Assembly (NCBI GenBank): GCA_017962235.1
Contig: JAGCVS010000009.1
Location: 1 to 64,000, forward strand
DNA length: 64,000 nt
Direction of reading: 5' to 3'
Origin: Bacteroidales bacterium
GTDB taxonomy: Bacteria; Bacteroidota; Bacteroidia; Bacteroidales; UBA932
The position numbers and the translations under genes are program-made. The notes under the pieces are model-generated. The model had not been told where the DNA came from. It saw only the letters and a list, made by a program, of their open reading frames with translations, and ran no database searches. Shown here piece after piece: positions 53,306 through 62,002 of the stretch; within the stretch, counting starts at the first letter, position 1, and every line of letters begins with the position of its first letter.

Positions 53306-55111
53306 ATGGCACAATTCATAGTATCTGCACGGAAATACAGGCCTGCCACCTTTGAGAAGCTGATAGGCCAGGAGAATATAGCCCGCACCCTCAAGAATTC
53401 CATCCTGAGCGGCCAGCTGGCTCACGCGTACCTGTTCTGCGGCCCCCGCGGCGTGGGCAAGACCAGTTGCGCCCGCATATTTGCGAAGACCATAAACTGC
53501 AGCAATCCCGGGCCCGACATGGAGCCGTGCGGGCAGTGCGAATCGTGCCGCTCGTTTGCCGAGGGGCGCTCTTACTGCATCCATGAGCTGGACGCAGCCA
53601 GCAACAACTCGGTGGACGACATCCGCAACCTTACAGACCAGGTGCGCATCCCGCCGCAGATAGGGCGCTACAGCGTGTATATCATAGACGAGGTGCACAT
53701 GCTCTCGCAGGCCGCCTTCAACGCCTTCCTGAAGACTCTTGAGGAACCGCCGGAGTATGCGATATTCATTCTCGCCACCACGGAGAAGCACAAGATTCTC
53801 CCCACGATTCTCTCCCGCTGCCAGACATACGATTTCAACCGCATCCGGGTGGAGGACATCGTGCGCAACCTCAAGGACATCGCGGCGCAGGAGAATGTCA
53901 CCATCAGCGACGACGCTTTGCACATCATTGCCCAGAAGGCAGACGGCGCCATGCGCGACGCCCTCACACTGTTTGACCAGACGGTGGCGTTCTGCGGCTC
54001 TGATATATCATACGAGCAGGTCATCGGCATACTGAACGTGCTGGACTATGACTATTACTTCCGCCTGACCGACATGCTGCTCGCGGGCGATTTTGCATCG
54101 GCCCTGGTGCTGTTTGACGAGATTCTTTCAAAGGGGTTCAACGCCCTCCATTTCATATCGGGACTCAGCTCCCACCTGCGCGATCTGATTGTGTGCAAGA
54201 TGAGCACCTCCCGCAGCCTGCTGGAGATGGCTCCCACCATCGCCGCCAAATACGACCAGTACAGCGCCCGCTGTTCCATGGGCTTCCTGTACCAGGCGCT
54301 GGAGATTTCATCTTCATGCGAGGCGTCTTACAAGGCTTCCGGCAATCCGCGCCTGCTGATAGAGTTCGCGCTGATCAAGATGGCAAGGTTGTCCGACCCG
54401 TCGCTGGCACAGCCGGCGGTGGCTGCCCCGCAACCGGCGGTAGCCGCACAACCCAAGGCTGCCGCAGTGCAACCGGCGCCTCAGCCCGCTCCGGCGGCAC
54501 CTGCACCGGCAGCATCGGCACCCGCGGCAAAACCGGCTCCCAATCCGGCACCGGCACCGGAACCAGCTCCTCAGCTCGCCGCACAGCCAGAGCCCGCACC
54601 CAAACCGGAGCCCGCTCCCAAGCCGGCTGCCGCCCCGTCATTCTCCAAGACCTCCATCCTGGGGCTGATGTCGGAGGTATCGGCAGAGCCTGTTGCAAAG
54701 GAAGAGAGCGAAACTAAGGCAGAGGTGGAAGAGGCCAAGCCGGAGATTACTCCGGAATATCTGGAGCGTGCATGGGCGGAGTTCCTGCAGAAGATAGAAA
54801 AGCCCAACCTGAAGGCGGCTCTGTCTGTGAACAAGCCGGAGTATTCTGCAGAGGATAATGCCGTGACCCAGTTTGTGGCAAGCGAGTTGCAGAAGAACTG
54901 GATAATTGAGAAGCAACTGTTCGATTTGCAGGGCAAGCTCCAGAAGGCGCTGAACCGCAGCGGTGTGAGGTTGAAGATAGAGGTCCTGCCCCAGGCTCCC
55001 GCAAAGTCCGATGCAGAGCCCTACATGCCCACCGAGATGGCCAAGGCCATGATAAAGGACTCCGAACAGATGGAGAACTTCAGCCGCGAATTTGAACTTG
55101 AGGTTTCGTAA
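53306..55111 (+). CDS. dnaX: DNA polymerase III subunit gamma/tau
   Basis: A 601-residue clamp-loader subunit. The AAA+ module has Walker [10 protein letters not shown] near 45-53, four Cys of the Zn site (NCSNPG...CGQCESC) and Walker [10 protein letters not shown] near 118-126, followed by the three-helix collar to about residue 365. An extremely Ala/Pro-rich linker (about 375-455) leads to a C-terminal tau-type domain (about 485-600). No slippery A-run is seen, so only one form is likely. Start is the ATG just after a -7 box. lptB follows after 11 nt. Confidence 0.95.
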   Translation: MAQFIVSARKYRPATFEKLIGQENIARTLKNSILSGQLAHAYLFCGPRGVGKTSCARIFAKTINCSNPGPDMEPCGQCESCRSFAEGRSYCIHELDAASNNSVDDIRNLTDQVRIPPQIGRYSVYIIDEVHMLSQAAFNAFLKTLEEPPEYAIFILATTEKHKILPTILSRCQTYDFNRIRVEDIVRNLKDIAAQENVTISDDALHIIAQKADGAMRDALTLFDQTVAFCGSDISYEQVIGILNVLDYDYYFRLTDMLLAGDFASALVLFDEILSKGFNALHFISGLSSHLRDLIVCKMSTSRSLLEMAPTIAAKYDQYSARCSMGFLYQALEISSSCEASYKASGNPRLLIEFALIKMARLSDPSLAQPAVAAPQPAVAAQPKAAAVQPAPQPAPAAPAPAASAPAAKPAPNPAPAPEPAPQLAAQPEPAPKPEPAPKPAAAPSFSKTSILGLMSEVSAEPVAKEESETKAEVEEAKPEITPEYLERAWAEFLQKIEKPNLKAALSVNKPEYSAEDNAVTQFVASELQKNWIIEKQLFDLQGKLQKALNRSGVRLKIEVLPQAPAKSDAEPYMPTEMAKAMIKDSEQMENFSREFELEVS

Positions 55112-55122
55112 ACAGCATCATT

Positions 55123-55881
55123 ATGAAATTATACACAGAGAATCTTGTCAAGAAATACGGCATGCGCACCGTGGTAAAGGGTGCCTCCATAGAAGTGGAG
55201 CAGGGGGAGATTGTGGGTCTGCTGGGCCCCAACGGTGCCGGTAAGACCACCAGTTTCTATATGATGACCGGCCTGGTGAAGCCCAATGCCGGCAAGATAT
55301 TCCTGGGCGATGAAGAGATAACCCACCTGCCCATGTACCGCAGGGCGCAGAAGGGACTGGGCTATCTGGCACAGGAGGCGTCGGTGTTCCGCCGCATGAG
55401 CGTAGAAGACAACATTGTTTCTGTGATGGAGATGAACCATATCCCCAAGGCTGTGCGCGAAGAGCGCCTGGAGCAGCTTATCACCGAGTTTGGTCTGGGC
55501 AAGGTGCGCAAGAGCCTCGGTATCCAGCTTTCGGGCGGTGAGCGGCGCCGCTGCGAGATTGCCCGCGCGCTGGCCACCAACCCCAAGTTCATCCTTCTGG
55601 ACGAGCCGTTCGCAGGTGTGGACCCCATCGCGGTGGAGGATATCCAGCATATCATTGCACATCTGAAAACGCGCAACATCGGCATCGTGATCACAGACCA
55701 CAACGTGCACGAGACGCTGGCCATTACAGACCGCGCCTATCTGCTCTATGACGGTGAGATTCTTGAGAGCGGCACTCCGGAGCAGCTGGCTGCAAACCCC
55801 GACGTTCGCCGCAAATATCTGGGGCAGAACTTCGAGCTCCGCAAAGCGGTGCTCCACAAGAGACCCGGAGAAGAGGTCTAG
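55123..55881 (+). CDS. lptB: LPS export ABC transporter ATPase
   Basis: A 252-residue ATPase driving extraction of lipopolysaccharide from the inner membrane with LptFG. Walker [10 protein letters not shown] (about 36-44), the signature LSGGERRR (about 138-145), Walker [14 protein letters not shown] (about 159-171) and the H-loop in DHNVHE are intact. The LptB-specific [16 protein letters not shown] is present. Its stop overlaps that of the next, converging gene in a shared CTAG. Confidence 0.94.
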   Translation: MKLYTENLVKKYGMRTVVKGASIEVEQGEIVGLLGPNGAGKTTSFYMMTGLVKPNAGKIFLGDEEITHLPMYRRAQKGLGYLAQEASVFRRMSVEDNIVSVMEMNHIPKAVREERLEQLITEFGLGKVRKSLGIQLSGGERRRCEIARALATNPKFILLDEPFAGVDPIAVEDIQHIIAHLKTRNIGIVITDHNVHETLAITDRAYLLYDGEILESGTPEQLAANPDVRRKYLGQNFELRKAVLHKRPGEEV

Positions 55882-56141
55882 TCTTTTCCCTTAGGATTTA
55901 CGTTACATCCGCTGCAGGCTGTGCAACCCAGATCGGCACAGTCAGGGTTGGCCTTGCCGTGCTTCTTGCCCCACAGGCGCAGTTCCTCTTCCTTGGCGCA
56001 CACCACGCCCCGCTTGCGCAGCTCCTTGTTATGGGCAATCTCGCCGTCGGGGAACTTGCCGTCTTTGCGGAAGAGGATGTTGAAGCACATCCCCAGCACG
56101 CACAGCGCCACCACGGCTATGGCCAGCAGGAATGTCTTCAT
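55878..56141 (-). CDS. Cys-rich single-span membrane mini-protein
   Basis: An 87-residue protein with one N-terminal membrane helix (about 3-23) followed by [19 protein letters not shown] and a cysteine cluster in the C-terminus ([12 protein letters not shown]). A short FP...HN..LRKRGI.C module after a membrane helix recurs in small Bacteroidota membrane proteins of unknown function; the CxxxxCxxCxxC tail could bind Fe-S or Zn. It precedes neither a transporter nor a known redox gene here; nadE is 4 nt upstream on the same strand. Confidence 0.7.
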   Translation of the reverse strand: MKTFLLAIAVVALCVLGMCFNILFRKDGKFPDGEIAHNKELRKRGVVCAKEEELRLWGKKHGKANPDCADLGCTACSGCNVNPKGKD

Positions 56142-56145
56142 GGTG

Positions 56146-56985
56146 TTACAGGCACTTGAAAGCGGGTGCGAGCGGATGGCTGCCCACCGTGAGCATGGGA
56201 GGTATCTGCATCACCTTGAAGCTGGAGGCGCGGCGCAGCTTGATAGCGCGGGCGGCAGCTTCGCGGTCAGGGAACGAATCCAGCACCTGCTCTTCTGTGA
56301 GACCCTCTTCGTTAAGGGCGTGCAGCACGCGATCCAGGACCTCGTATTCCGGAAGGGAGTCGCTGTCCTTCTGTCCGGGACGCAACTCCGCGGAGGGGGC
56401 TTTGGTGATGATGTGCTCCGGGATGCGTTCTCCGTTGCGGTTTATGTACCGGCACAGTTCGTATACCTGCAGTTTGTACAGGTCGGCAATCACCATTATG
56501 GCGCCGGCCAGGTCGCCGTACAGGGTGCCGTAGCCGGTGGAGAGTTCGCTCTTGTTGGATGTGTTCAGCACCAGCGCGTCGTAGCGGTTGGAGTAGGCCA
56601 TCAGAATCAGGGCGCGGATGCGGGCCTGCAGGTTTTCCTGGGTGGTGTCCCAGCGGCCGTCGGCAAAAAAGTGCTCCATGGCGCCCATGGCGCTGTCATA
56701 TATCTTCCCGATGGGGATGGTCTCGCTGCTGATGCCAAGGTCGGCCGCCAGCTGCTCCGAGTCGGACACAGAATGACCGGTGGAGAACTCGCTGGGCATG
56801 AGTATGCCGTGCACGTTCTCCGCCCCCAGGGCATCCGCCGCCAGTGCCGCCACCAGCGCCGAATCCACGCCGCCGGAGAGTCCCAGCACCGCCCTTTTCT
56901 TGCCGGCTCCCTTGAAGTAATCGCGGATCTTGCCGGTGAGAATGGCGTGCACCTGCTCTATCGATATTGAAGGCTCCAGAATCAT
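56146..56985 (-). CDS. nadE: NH3-dependent NAD synthetase
   Basis: A 279-residue enzyme that amidates nicotinate adenine dinucleotide to NAD. The PP-loop GLSGGVDSALV (about 34-44) and the TSNKSELSTGYGTLYGD region for deamido-NAD binding are typical, and no glutaminase domain is attached, so ammonia is the likely nitrogen source. Its ATG overlaps the prs stop (ATGA), linking NAD synthesis to PRPP supply. Confidence 0.94.
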   Translation of the reverse strand: MILEPSISIEQVHAILTGKIRDYFKGAGKKRAVLGLSGGVDSALVAALAADALGAENVHGILMPSEFSTGHSVSDSEQLAADLGISSETIPIGKIYDSAMGAMEHFFADGRWDTTQENLQARIRALILMAYSNRYDALVLNTSNKSELSTGYGTLYGDLAGAIMVIADLYKLQVYELCRYINRNGERIPEHIITKAPSAELRPGQKDSDSLPEYEVLDRVLHALNEEGLTEEQVLDSFPDREAAARAIKLRRASSFKVMQIPPMLTVGSHPLAPAFKCL

Positions 56986-57935
56986 CAGAAAATGAATGTG
57001 TCGCTTATCGGGCGGTTATTGTATACCTTGGTGATGATGTCGGCGAATATGTTGGCCACGCTGAGCACCTTGAACTTGGAGGTATCCTCGCCCTCCTTGG
57101 GCCTCAGAGGAATGGTGTCGGATACTATGAACTCCTCTATGGCAGAGGCGCTTATCCTCTCGTATGCATTGCCGGAGAGAACCGGGTGGGTGCACACGGC
57201 GCGCACGCTCACGGCACCTTTTTCCTTGAGCATGTCGGCGCACTTGGTAATGGTGCCGGCGGTGTCCACCATATCGTCTACAATAACCACGTTGCGACCC
57301 TCAACATCGCCTATGGCGGTCATGGAACCCACCACGTTTGGCTTCTCACGCGACTTGTGGCAGATGATCATGGGCACGCCAAGTATGCGGGAGTATGCGT
57401 TGGCCCTCTTTGCGCCGCCCATGTCGGGGGAGGCGATGGAGAGGTTCTCCAGCTTCAGGTCCCTCAGATAGGGGAGGAAGATGCTGCTGGCGTATATGTG
57501 GTCTACCGGAACGTCAAAGAAGCCCTGTATCTGGTCTGCATGCAGGTCGCAGGTCATCACGCGGTCGCAGCCCGCAGCCACCAGCAGGTTGGCCACAAGC
57601 TTGGCGCCGATGCTCACGCGCGGACGGTCCTTGCGGTCCTGACGGGCCCAGCCAAAGTAGGGGATAACGGCAATCACCTTGTGTGCCGATGCCCTGCGCG
57701 CTGCGTCTATCATGAGCAGCAGTTCAAAGATATTCTCTGTGGGAGGGAAGGTAGACTGCACAATGAACACGGTGGCTCCGCGCACGCTCTCGTCGAATGC
57801 GGGCTGGAATTCACCGTCGCTGAAAGTGGTCACCTTTGAATTGCCGAGCTCCACCCCCAGGTTGAGGGCTATCTTCTCTGCAAGATACTTGCTGCCGCGG
57901 CAGGAGAAAATCTTTAACTTGTGGTCGTATTCCAT
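56985..57935 (-). CDS. prs: ribose-phosphate pyrophosphokinase
   Basis: A 316-residue enzyme making PRPP from ribose-5-phosphate and ATP. The PRPP-loop VVIVDDMVDTAGTITKC (about 216-232) and the ATP-site segment PYFGWARQDRKDRPR (about 93-107) are conserved. It shares an operon with nadE, which uses a product of PRPP metabolism; the 12-nt gap to the upstream engB suggests the three genes may be co-transcribed. Confidence 0.95.
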   Translation of the reverse strand: MEYDHKLKIFSCRGSKYLAEKIALNLGVELGNSKVTTFSDGEFQPAFDESVRGATVFIVQSTFPPTENIFELLLMIDAARRASAHKVIAVIPYFGWARQDRKDRPRVSIGAKLVANLLVAAGCDRVMTCDLHADQIQGFFDVPVDHIYASSIFLPYLRDLKLENLSIASPDMGGAKRANAYSRILGVPMIICHKSREKPNVVGSMTAIGDVEGRNVVIVDDMVDTAGTITKCADMLKEKGAVSVRAVCTHPVLSGNAYERISASAIEEFIVSDTIPLRPKEGEDTSKFKVLSVANIFADIITKVYNNRPISDTFIF

Positions 57936-57947
57936 AATTCAGATATG

Positions 57948-58559
57948 TTATGAGGGTTGATTATCAAGGTCTTTGAGAATCTGTGAGATATAATCCAGTA
58001 TGGCATCCTTGCCAGTCCCTTTCTCGGAGGATGTGGCAAATATCTCCGGCAGGGGGTCCCAGTACCGGCCAATCTCCGTCTTGGTCTTGTCTATGCGGGT
58101 GGCCAGCGCTCCGCTGCCCAGCTTGTCGCACTTGGTGAGCACAATGGCGAACGGCACCCCCCTGCGCCCCAGCGAAAGGAGGAACTCCATGTCGTTCTTT
58201 AGCATGTCGTGGCGGCAGTCAATCAGCACGAACAGCAGTGCCAGATCGGAGCTGTTGTCTATGTAATCGTCTATCATGGCGGCCAGATGGTCGCGGTGCG
58301 CCTTTGACACCTGTGCATAGCCGTATCCCGGCAGGTCCACCAGATACCAGCTGTCGTTTATCATAAAGTGGTTTATGCACTGGGTCTTGCCCGGCTTTGA
58401 AGAGGTATGTGCCAGTGAGGAATTGCCGGTGAGGCAGTTGATGAGCGACGATTTGCCCACATTAGAGCGGCCGATAAAGGCGAATTCCCTTTTAGCAGGG
58501 GTTGGTCTGCCTGAAGCTGAGACACAGCTTGCGACATATACCGCCTTTGTGATTTTCAT
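57948..58559 (-). CDS. engB: ribosome-assembly GTPase EngB (YsxC/YihA)
   Basis: A 203-residue GTPase for 50S subunit maturation. G1 GRSNVGKSS (about 29-37), G3 DLPGYG, G4 LTKCDKL and G5 SSEKG are all recognisable. The start at 58559 is chosen because homologues begin M.I..A.(F/Y)V; an upstream ATG at 58571 would be almost at the transcription start predicted from the -7 box at 58586 to 58578. Confidence 0.93.
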   Translation of the reverse strand: MKITKAVYVASCVSASGRPTPAKREFAFIGRSNVGKSSLINCLTGNSSLAHTSSKPGKTQCINHFMINDSWYLVDLPGYGYAQVSKAHRDHLAAMIDDYIDNSSDLALLFVLIDCRHDMLKNDMEFLLSLGRRGVPFAIVLTKCDKLGSGALATRIDKTKTEIGRYWDPLPEIFATSSEKGTGKDAILDYISQILKDLDNQPS

Positions 58560-58577
58560 AGCGCCGCGCATTTAGTT

Positions 58578-58586
58578 ACAAAAGTA
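58578..58586 (-). promoter_or_regulatory. engB promoter -7 element
   Basis: The minus strand has TACTTTTGT, an exact TAnnTTTG match, about 18 nt before the chosen engB ATG. Confidence 0.5.
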
Positions 58587-58654
58587 CAAAAAAAGTTTTG
58601 CACGTGACTATCATTCAAATGCTCTTTTTTTCGTAAATTGCAAAAATTGCGCGT

Positions 58655-59827
58655 ATGATGGAAGAAACCGTATATACTCTGCAGCAACTGCTCTCCGAGG
58701 TGAAGGGGGCGGTGGATTCCGCATTCCCGGTGGCGGTGTGGGTCAAGGGGGAAATACAGGGGCTTAGCGTGAACCGCAGCGGTCACTGCTACATGAGCCT
58801 GATAGAGAAAAATGTCCTCACCGGGGCGCTTCTGGCAGAGGTGAGGGCCATTATCTGGAGCTCCCGCTACCGCACGCTGGCCACCCGCTTCACGGAAGAG
58901 ACGGGCCGCGGCATAGAGGACGGGATGAGCATCCTGGCGCTGGCCACGGTGCAGTATTCCGAGCTGTACGGGCTCTCTCTGATTATTGAGGACATAGATT
59001 CCGCGTTCACCGCCGGCGAAGCCTTTTTGCAGCGTCAGCGCACCATCAACCGTCTCACTCAGGAGGGGATGATGGATCTGAACGCTCGGGTGCCCATGCG
59101 CCCTCTGCCGCGCCGTCTGGCGGTGATATCTGCTTCAACCGCGGCGGGTTACGGCGACTTTATGGAGCATTTGCATAACAACCCGTACGGCTTCAAGTTC
59201 GTAAGCGAGCTGTTCCCCGCACCCATGCAGGGCGTCGAGGCTCCGGCGGGCATCATCGCGGCTCTGGAGGCTGTGGCGGCGCGTCAGGACGAATTCGACG
59301 CGGTGCTGATGTTGCGCGGCGGCGGTTCCGCAACGGATCTGGCCTGCTTTGACGATTATGACCTGGCGCTCAATATCGCCCAGTTCCCGCTGCCGGTGCT
59401 CACCGCCATCGGGCACGAGCGGGACGTGCATGTGGCGGACATGGTCGCCTTTGAGCATCTCAAGACCCCCACGGCGCTGGCAGACTATTTTGTGGATATC
59501 TTTGCACAGGAAGACTATGCGCTCCAGACCCTCGCCGGCAGGCTGTCGCTGGCGGTGCGCACCAAGGCAGCGGGGCAGAGACAGCGGCTGGACGCTCTTA
59601 CGGCCCGCATCAGGGGGGCGGTGAGCCTGCTTGTGCAACAGCAGCGCAGCAAGGTCCAGATGCTGGAATACAAGGTGGGGGCGCTGAATCCCGCAAGCAT
59701 CCTTGCAAAGGGTTTCTCGCTTACGCTGAAAGATGGCCGCAGGGTCACCTCGGCAAAATCCCTTAAAGCGGGCGATGACATATCCATCGTCCTGTCAGAC
59801 GGCAACGTAAAAGGCAAAGTACAGTAA
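58655..59827 (+). CDS. xseA: exodeoxyribonuclease VII large subunit
   Basis: A 390-residue catalytic subunit of the single-strand exonuclease VII. An N-terminal OB-fold domain (about 1-100) precedes the catalytic core with SASTAAGYGDF (about 147-157), the MLRGGGSATDL motif (about 219-229) and IGHERD with its Asp near 253. A coiled-coil region and short C-terminal ASILAKGFSL follow. xseB begins 1 nt after the stop. Confidence 0.94.
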   Translation: MMEETVYTLQQLLSEVKGAVDSAFPVAVWVKGEIQGLSVNRSGHCYMSLIEKNVLTGALLAEVRAIIWSSRYRTLATRFTEETGRGIEDGMSILALATVQYSELYGLSLIIEDIDSAFTAGEAFLQRQRTINRLTQEGMMDLNARVPMRPLPRRLAVISASTAAGYGDFMEHLHNNPYGFKFVSELFPAPMQGVEAPAGIIAALEAVAARQDEFDAVLMLRGGGSATDLACFDDYDLALNIAQFPLPVLTAIGHERDVHVADMVAFEHLKTPTALADYFVDIFAQEDYALQTLAGRLSLAVRTKAAGQRQRLDALTARIRGAVSLLVQQQRSKVQMLEYKVGALNPASILAKGFSLTLKDGRRVTSAKSLKAGDDISIVLSDGNVKGKVQ

Positions 59828-59828
59828 T

Positions 59829-60029
59829 ATGAAAGATAAACTCACATACAAAGAGGCGCTGGAGCAGCTTGAGGCTCTGGTAGAGAAGATTGAGAACCCC
59901 GACCATCCGCTGGACACCATCCAGAGTGAGGTGGAGCAGGCCATGCAGCTGGTGGAATACTGCAAGAAGTGCCTTGCCGGCACGGAAAAGGAACTCACCG
60001 ACATAATCGATAAAAAAGCAGGCTTATGA
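59829..60029 (+). CDS. xseB: exodeoxyribonuclease VII small subunit
   Basis: A 66-residue alpha-helical partner of XseA: LTYKEALEQLEALVEKIENPDHPLD, then a second helix with an intervening turn. Length and spacing are typical for the family. The stop overlaps the glgB ATG (ATGA). Confidence 0.9.
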   Translation: MKDKLTYKEALEQLEALVEKIENPDHPLDTIQSEVEQAMQLVEYCKKCLAGTEKELTDIIDKKAGL

Positions 60030-62002
60030 TATACGACAACGATCCCTGGCTGAAGCCCTACAAAGGTGCGATTGACGCCCGTAAGAAGCGCATCCTGGCG
60101 GCGCGCAAGGCGATTGCCGCAAACGGCGGTTCGCTGTATGCGGCGGTGAACAACCATCTGTTTTACACGCTGCACTGCGAAGATGGCTTCAGGGTGTTCA
60201 GGGAGTGGGCTCCCACAGCCTCCAGGATTTATCTGATTGGAGAGTTCAACGGCTGGAAGAAAGACGAGCGCTATGCCCTTCAGCCCACCGGCGGCGGCAA
60301 CTGGGAGTTGCGTGTCCCGGCTGCAGAGGTGCCTCACGGAACTCTCTACAAATGGTTTGTGGAGTGGCCCGGCGGGGGCGGGGAGAGAATACCGGCCTAT
60401 GCTACCCGCTGCGTGCAGGACCCTGTGACAAAGGTGTTCTCCGCACAGGTATGGGAGCCGGATAAGCCCTATCAGTGGCGCAGCAGCGGCAGCATAAAGA
60501 TTGACAATCCGCTGATATATGAGACTCACATCGGCATGAGCGGCGAGAAGGAAGAGGTGGCATCGTTCGAGAGCTTCCGCAAGGAGGTGCTGTCGCGCAT
60601 CATAGACCTGGGATACAACACCATCCAGATAATGGCGCTGCAGGAGCATCCCTATTACGGCTCCTTCGGCTATCAGGTCTCCAACTTCTTTGCCCTCTCC
60701 AGCCGCTACGGCACTCCGGAGGAGTTCAAGGCGCTGGTAGATGACGCGCACCGGGCGGGCATCGCGGTAATCATGGATATCGTCCATTCGCATGCGGTGA
60801 AGAACGAGGCGGAGGGGCTCAGTCGTCTGGACGGCTCGCTCACCACCTATTTCCATGCCGGCGACCGCGGTAACCACCCCGCGTGGGACTCCCGCTGCTT
60901 TGATTACGGAAAGAGCCAGACGCAGTTCTTTTTGCTCTCCAACTGCAAGTACTGGATGGAGGAGTATCATCTGGACGGCTTCCGCTTTGACGGGGTCACC
61001 AGCATGCTCTATCTGGACCACGGTCTGGGCCGCGACTTTGGCGACTATGAGCAGTATTTCAACGGTGGGGTAGACGAGGACGCAGTGACCTATCTGGCGC
61101 TGGCCAACATCCTCATCAAGGAGGTCAATCCCGATTCCATCACCATCGCGGAGGATATGAGCGGCATGGCGGGCCTGGCCGCTCCCATAGCAGACGGCGG
61201 CGTAGGCTTTGACTACCGCATGAGCATGGGCGTGCCCGACATGTGGATAAAGATTATCAAGGAGACCGACGACCACGACTGGAAGATGGGCTCCCTATGG
61301 TACGAACTTACCAACAAGCGCGCCGACGAGCGCACGGTGAGCTATGCGGAGTGCCACGATCAGGCGCTGGTGGGGGATAAGACCATAATCTTCCGCCTGA
61401 TAGACAAGGAGATGTATTACTCCATGGACAAGGCGACCCAGAACCAGATTGTGGACCGCGGCCTGGCGCTGCACAAGATGATACGTCTGGTCACTCTGGC
61501 CACCGCCGGTAACGGCTACCTGAACTTCATGGGCAACGAGTTTGGCCACCCGGAGTGGATAGACTTCCCCCGTGAAGGGAACGGCTGGTCTTATGCGCAT
61601 GCCCGCCGCCTGTGGAGCATCAGCGATCGGGACGATTTGCACTACAAGGCGCTGCGCGAGTTTGACAAGGACATGATACACCTGTTCTCAGAGCAGAAAC
61701 TCCTTTCCAAGGGGCATTACTGCTGGTGTGCAGACGACGCCTCCCAGGTGCTGGCATTCACCCGCGGCGACTATCTGTTTGTGTTCAACTTCAATCCGGA
61801 GCGCTCTTTCCCCGACTATGCATTCCCGGTGCCGGAGGGGAGCTGGCAGGTGGTGCTGGACAGCGACAGCGCCCGCTACGACGGCTTTGGCCGCAACGAC
61901 AGCAGCATTGTGCACAGCACCCTTACAAACCGGAAGGGAGAACAGCTGTTGCAGCTGTATCTCCCTTCGCGTACGGTTCAGGTGCTTAAGAAACTCTCCT
62001 AA
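60026..62002 (+). CDS. glgB: 1,4-alpha-glucan branching enzyme (eukaryote-like)
   Basis: A 658-residue glycogen branching enzyme. The N-terminal NDPWLKPYKGAI, the CBM48 module (about 50-120, EFNGWKKDERYAL) and the GH13 barrel with the nucleophile Asp in GFRFDGVTSM, the acid Glu in TIAEDMSG and the C-terminal all-beta domain are present. The order and the DP.LKPY start match the eukaryotic (GH13_8) branch rather than the E. coli type. It is translationally coupled to xseB, an unusual neighbour. Its stop interlocks with the converging thioredoxin-fold gene. Confidence 0.92.
   Translation: MIYDNDPWLKPYKGAIDARKKRILAARKAIAANGGSLYAAVNNHLFYTLHCEDGFRVFREWAPTASRIYLIGEFNGWKKDERYALQPTGGGNWELRVPAAEVPHGTLYKWFVEWPGGGGERIPAYATRCVQDPVTKVFSAQVWEPDKPYQWRSSGSIKIDNPLIYETHIGMSGEKEEVASFESFRKEVLSRIIDLGYNTIQIMALQEHPYYGSFGYQVSNFFALSSRYGTPEEFKALVDDAHRAGIAVIMDIVHSHAVKNEAEGLSRLDGSLTTYFHAGDRGNHPAWDSRCFDYGKSQTQFFLLSNCKYWMEEYHLDGFRFDGVTSMLYLDHGLGRDFGDYEQYFNGGVDEDAVTYLALANILIKEVNPDSITIAEDMSGMAGLAAPIADGGVGFDYRMSMGVPDMWIKIIKETDDHDWKMGSLWYELTNKRADERTVSYAECHDQALVGDKTIIFRLIDKEMYYSMDKATQNQIVDRGLALHKMIRLVTLATAGNGYLNFMGNEFGHPEWIDFPREGNGWSYAHARRLWSISDRDDLHYKALREFDKDMIHLFSEQKLLSKGHYCWCADDASQVLAFTRGDYLFVFNFNPERSFPDYAFPVPEGSWQVVLDSDSARYDGFGRNDSSIVHSTLTNRKGEQLLQLYLPSRTVQVLKKLS

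Noticed and set aside
54400-54660. Programmed frameshift in dnaX producing a short gamma form
   Set aside because: No A-rich slippery site with a following hairpin is visible in the Ala/Pro linker.
59795-61276. 493-residue open frame antisense to glgB
   Set aside because: It is a shadow of xseB and glgB, which are unambiguous by domain content and operon spacing.
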